From contig MDVS01000096.1 of NCBI GenBank assembly GCA_001940645.1, positions 1 through 13,832 of the forward strand: 13,832 bases of DNA, in the 5' to 3' direction. Below are positions 13,243 through 13,832 of this stretch, one piece after another. Position 1 is the first letter of the stretch. Each line of letters starts with the position of its first letter. The DNA is from Candidatus Heimdallarchaeota archaeon LC_3. GTDB lineage: Archaea; Asgardarchaeota; Heimdallarchaeia; Hodarchaeales; LC-3. Both the position numbers and the translations under genes were made by a program. Under the pieces are notes generated by a model. The model was not told where the DNA came from. It saw only the letters and a program-made list of their open reading frames with translations, and did not search any database.

Positions 13243-13832
13243 ATGAGTACTCTAAGTTACTTAGTAACACATGGCCAATATCCTTTAACAAAAGTTCCCG
13301 TGATAGAAAATTTACTTCTTGAATTAACACATGACGATTTATCTTGTCCTAAATGTGATCGAAAATTTCCTGATGTCACTACCTGGGGATCCTATACTAC
13401 AAAAATAGGTGAAATTAGAAGATATTACTGTTATATTTGCAAAAAATCCTTTAATCCATCGAAAATTCCAAAAGTATATGATAAAATGGGAAAAATAGCA
13501 TACCAATTAGGTAAATTAATTATCAAAAATAATACTTCAATTAATAACCTTGCTAATGATCTAGAAGTTCCTGAATCTACGTTAAGGTTTGTAATTGCTG
13601 AAATTGAATCACAACTTGCTGAAAATTTTGAGTTTATTAAATCTCTAGATTCTGTTTTAAAATCGAAGAAAAACGAAATAAACAAATCAATGCGAATTTT
13701 ATATTATGATGAAGGATTTCATCGATTATTAGGAACACAATATTATTTAATCTTTGCTGTAGATAAGGATGGTCAACCTATACAAGCTGAATTGACATCT
13801 TCAAGAAATAGAGAAGAAATAAGAGATAGTTT
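13243..13832 (+). CDS. DDE transposase with N-terminal zinc ribbon (runs off window)
   Basis: The open frame continues from the ATG to the window edge, giving 196 residues of the N-terminal part. A zinc ribbon is formed by CPKC (35-38) and CYIC (63-66). A helix-turn-helix region follows (about 95-122, INNLANDLEVPESTLRFVI). Next comes the start of an RNase-H-like catalytic domain: ILYYDEGFHRLLGTQYYLIFAVDKDG. The Asp156-Glu pair after two Tyr corresponds to the first catalytic Asp in IS6-like enzymes (DExyxkxxG...YLyxAxDxDG), and the following LTSSRNREEIRDS matches the LSxxRdxxxA stretch of that group. The zinc ribbon plus HTH plus DDE order is common among archaeal transposases. It is not the same type as the left-hand transposase fragment. 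The remaining catalytic residues lie outside the window, so whether it is active is unknown. Confidence 0.8.
   Translation, partial: MSTLSYLVTHGQYPLTKVPVIENLLLELTHDDLSCPKCDRKFPDVTTWGSYTTKIGEIRRYYCYICKKSFNPSKIPKVYDKMGKIAYQLGKLIIKNNTSINNLANDLEVPESTLRFVIAEIESQLAENFEFIKSLDSVLKSKKNEINKSMRILYYDEGFHRLLGTQYYLIFAVDKDGQPIQAELTSSRNREEIRDS

Noticed and set aside
13431..13685. Minus-strand open frame of 84 codons
   Set aside because: It lies antisense within the right transposase frame, which has zinc-ribbon and DDE motifs and a good promoter.

Overview
The window is very AT-rich and looks archaeal. It encodes an archaeosortase-type membrane protease/transpeptidase and a geranylgeranyl-reductase-family flavoprotein. 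Several genes are preceded by archaeal TATA boxes at sensible distances (the best is at 13209-13217), and some also have Shine-Dalgarno sites. The Lys/Ile/Asn-rich proteins would suit an Asgard-type or other low-GC archaeon, but the sequence alone does not fix the lineage.

Layout from left to right. Positions 2-427 are the 3' end of a DDE transposase gene cut by the window edge. Positions 589-1311 (minus) encode an archaeosortase. A 450-base divergent spacer follows. Positions 1768-9296 form a same-strand copper block: a classical Cu(I)-exporting P1B-1 ATPase with two HMA domains; a small His-rich DUF2933-like membrane protein; a geranylgeranyl-reductase-family enzyme; and a second P1B-1 ATPase of 1044 residues whose N terminus carries a membrane anchor, two cupredoxin-like domains, a His-rich linker and one HMA domain. 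Converging on this block is a two-gene ABC-2 exporter (12255-9543, minus). A repeat-rich gap of almost 1 kb follows, then the 5' part of a second, different transposase that runs off the window (13243 onward).

How the genes fit together. The two ATPases and the His-rich protein form a copper-detoxification cassette. The second ATPase is the most unusual object. Its anchored cupredoxin domain resembles the pneumococcal Cu(I) chaperone CupA, its second cupredoxin domain resembles the CopA metal-binding domain that CupA feeds, and both are joined to a complete pump. This looks like a chaperone-to-pump relay built into one polypeptide. The flavoprotein sits inside the cassette, which hints at a membrane-lipid or quinone connection to copper tolerance, but that is inference. 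No recognisable copper sensor is encoded in the window. The ABC operon has a good candidate operator at its predicted transcription start. Transposase genes at both edges mark the region as accessory.
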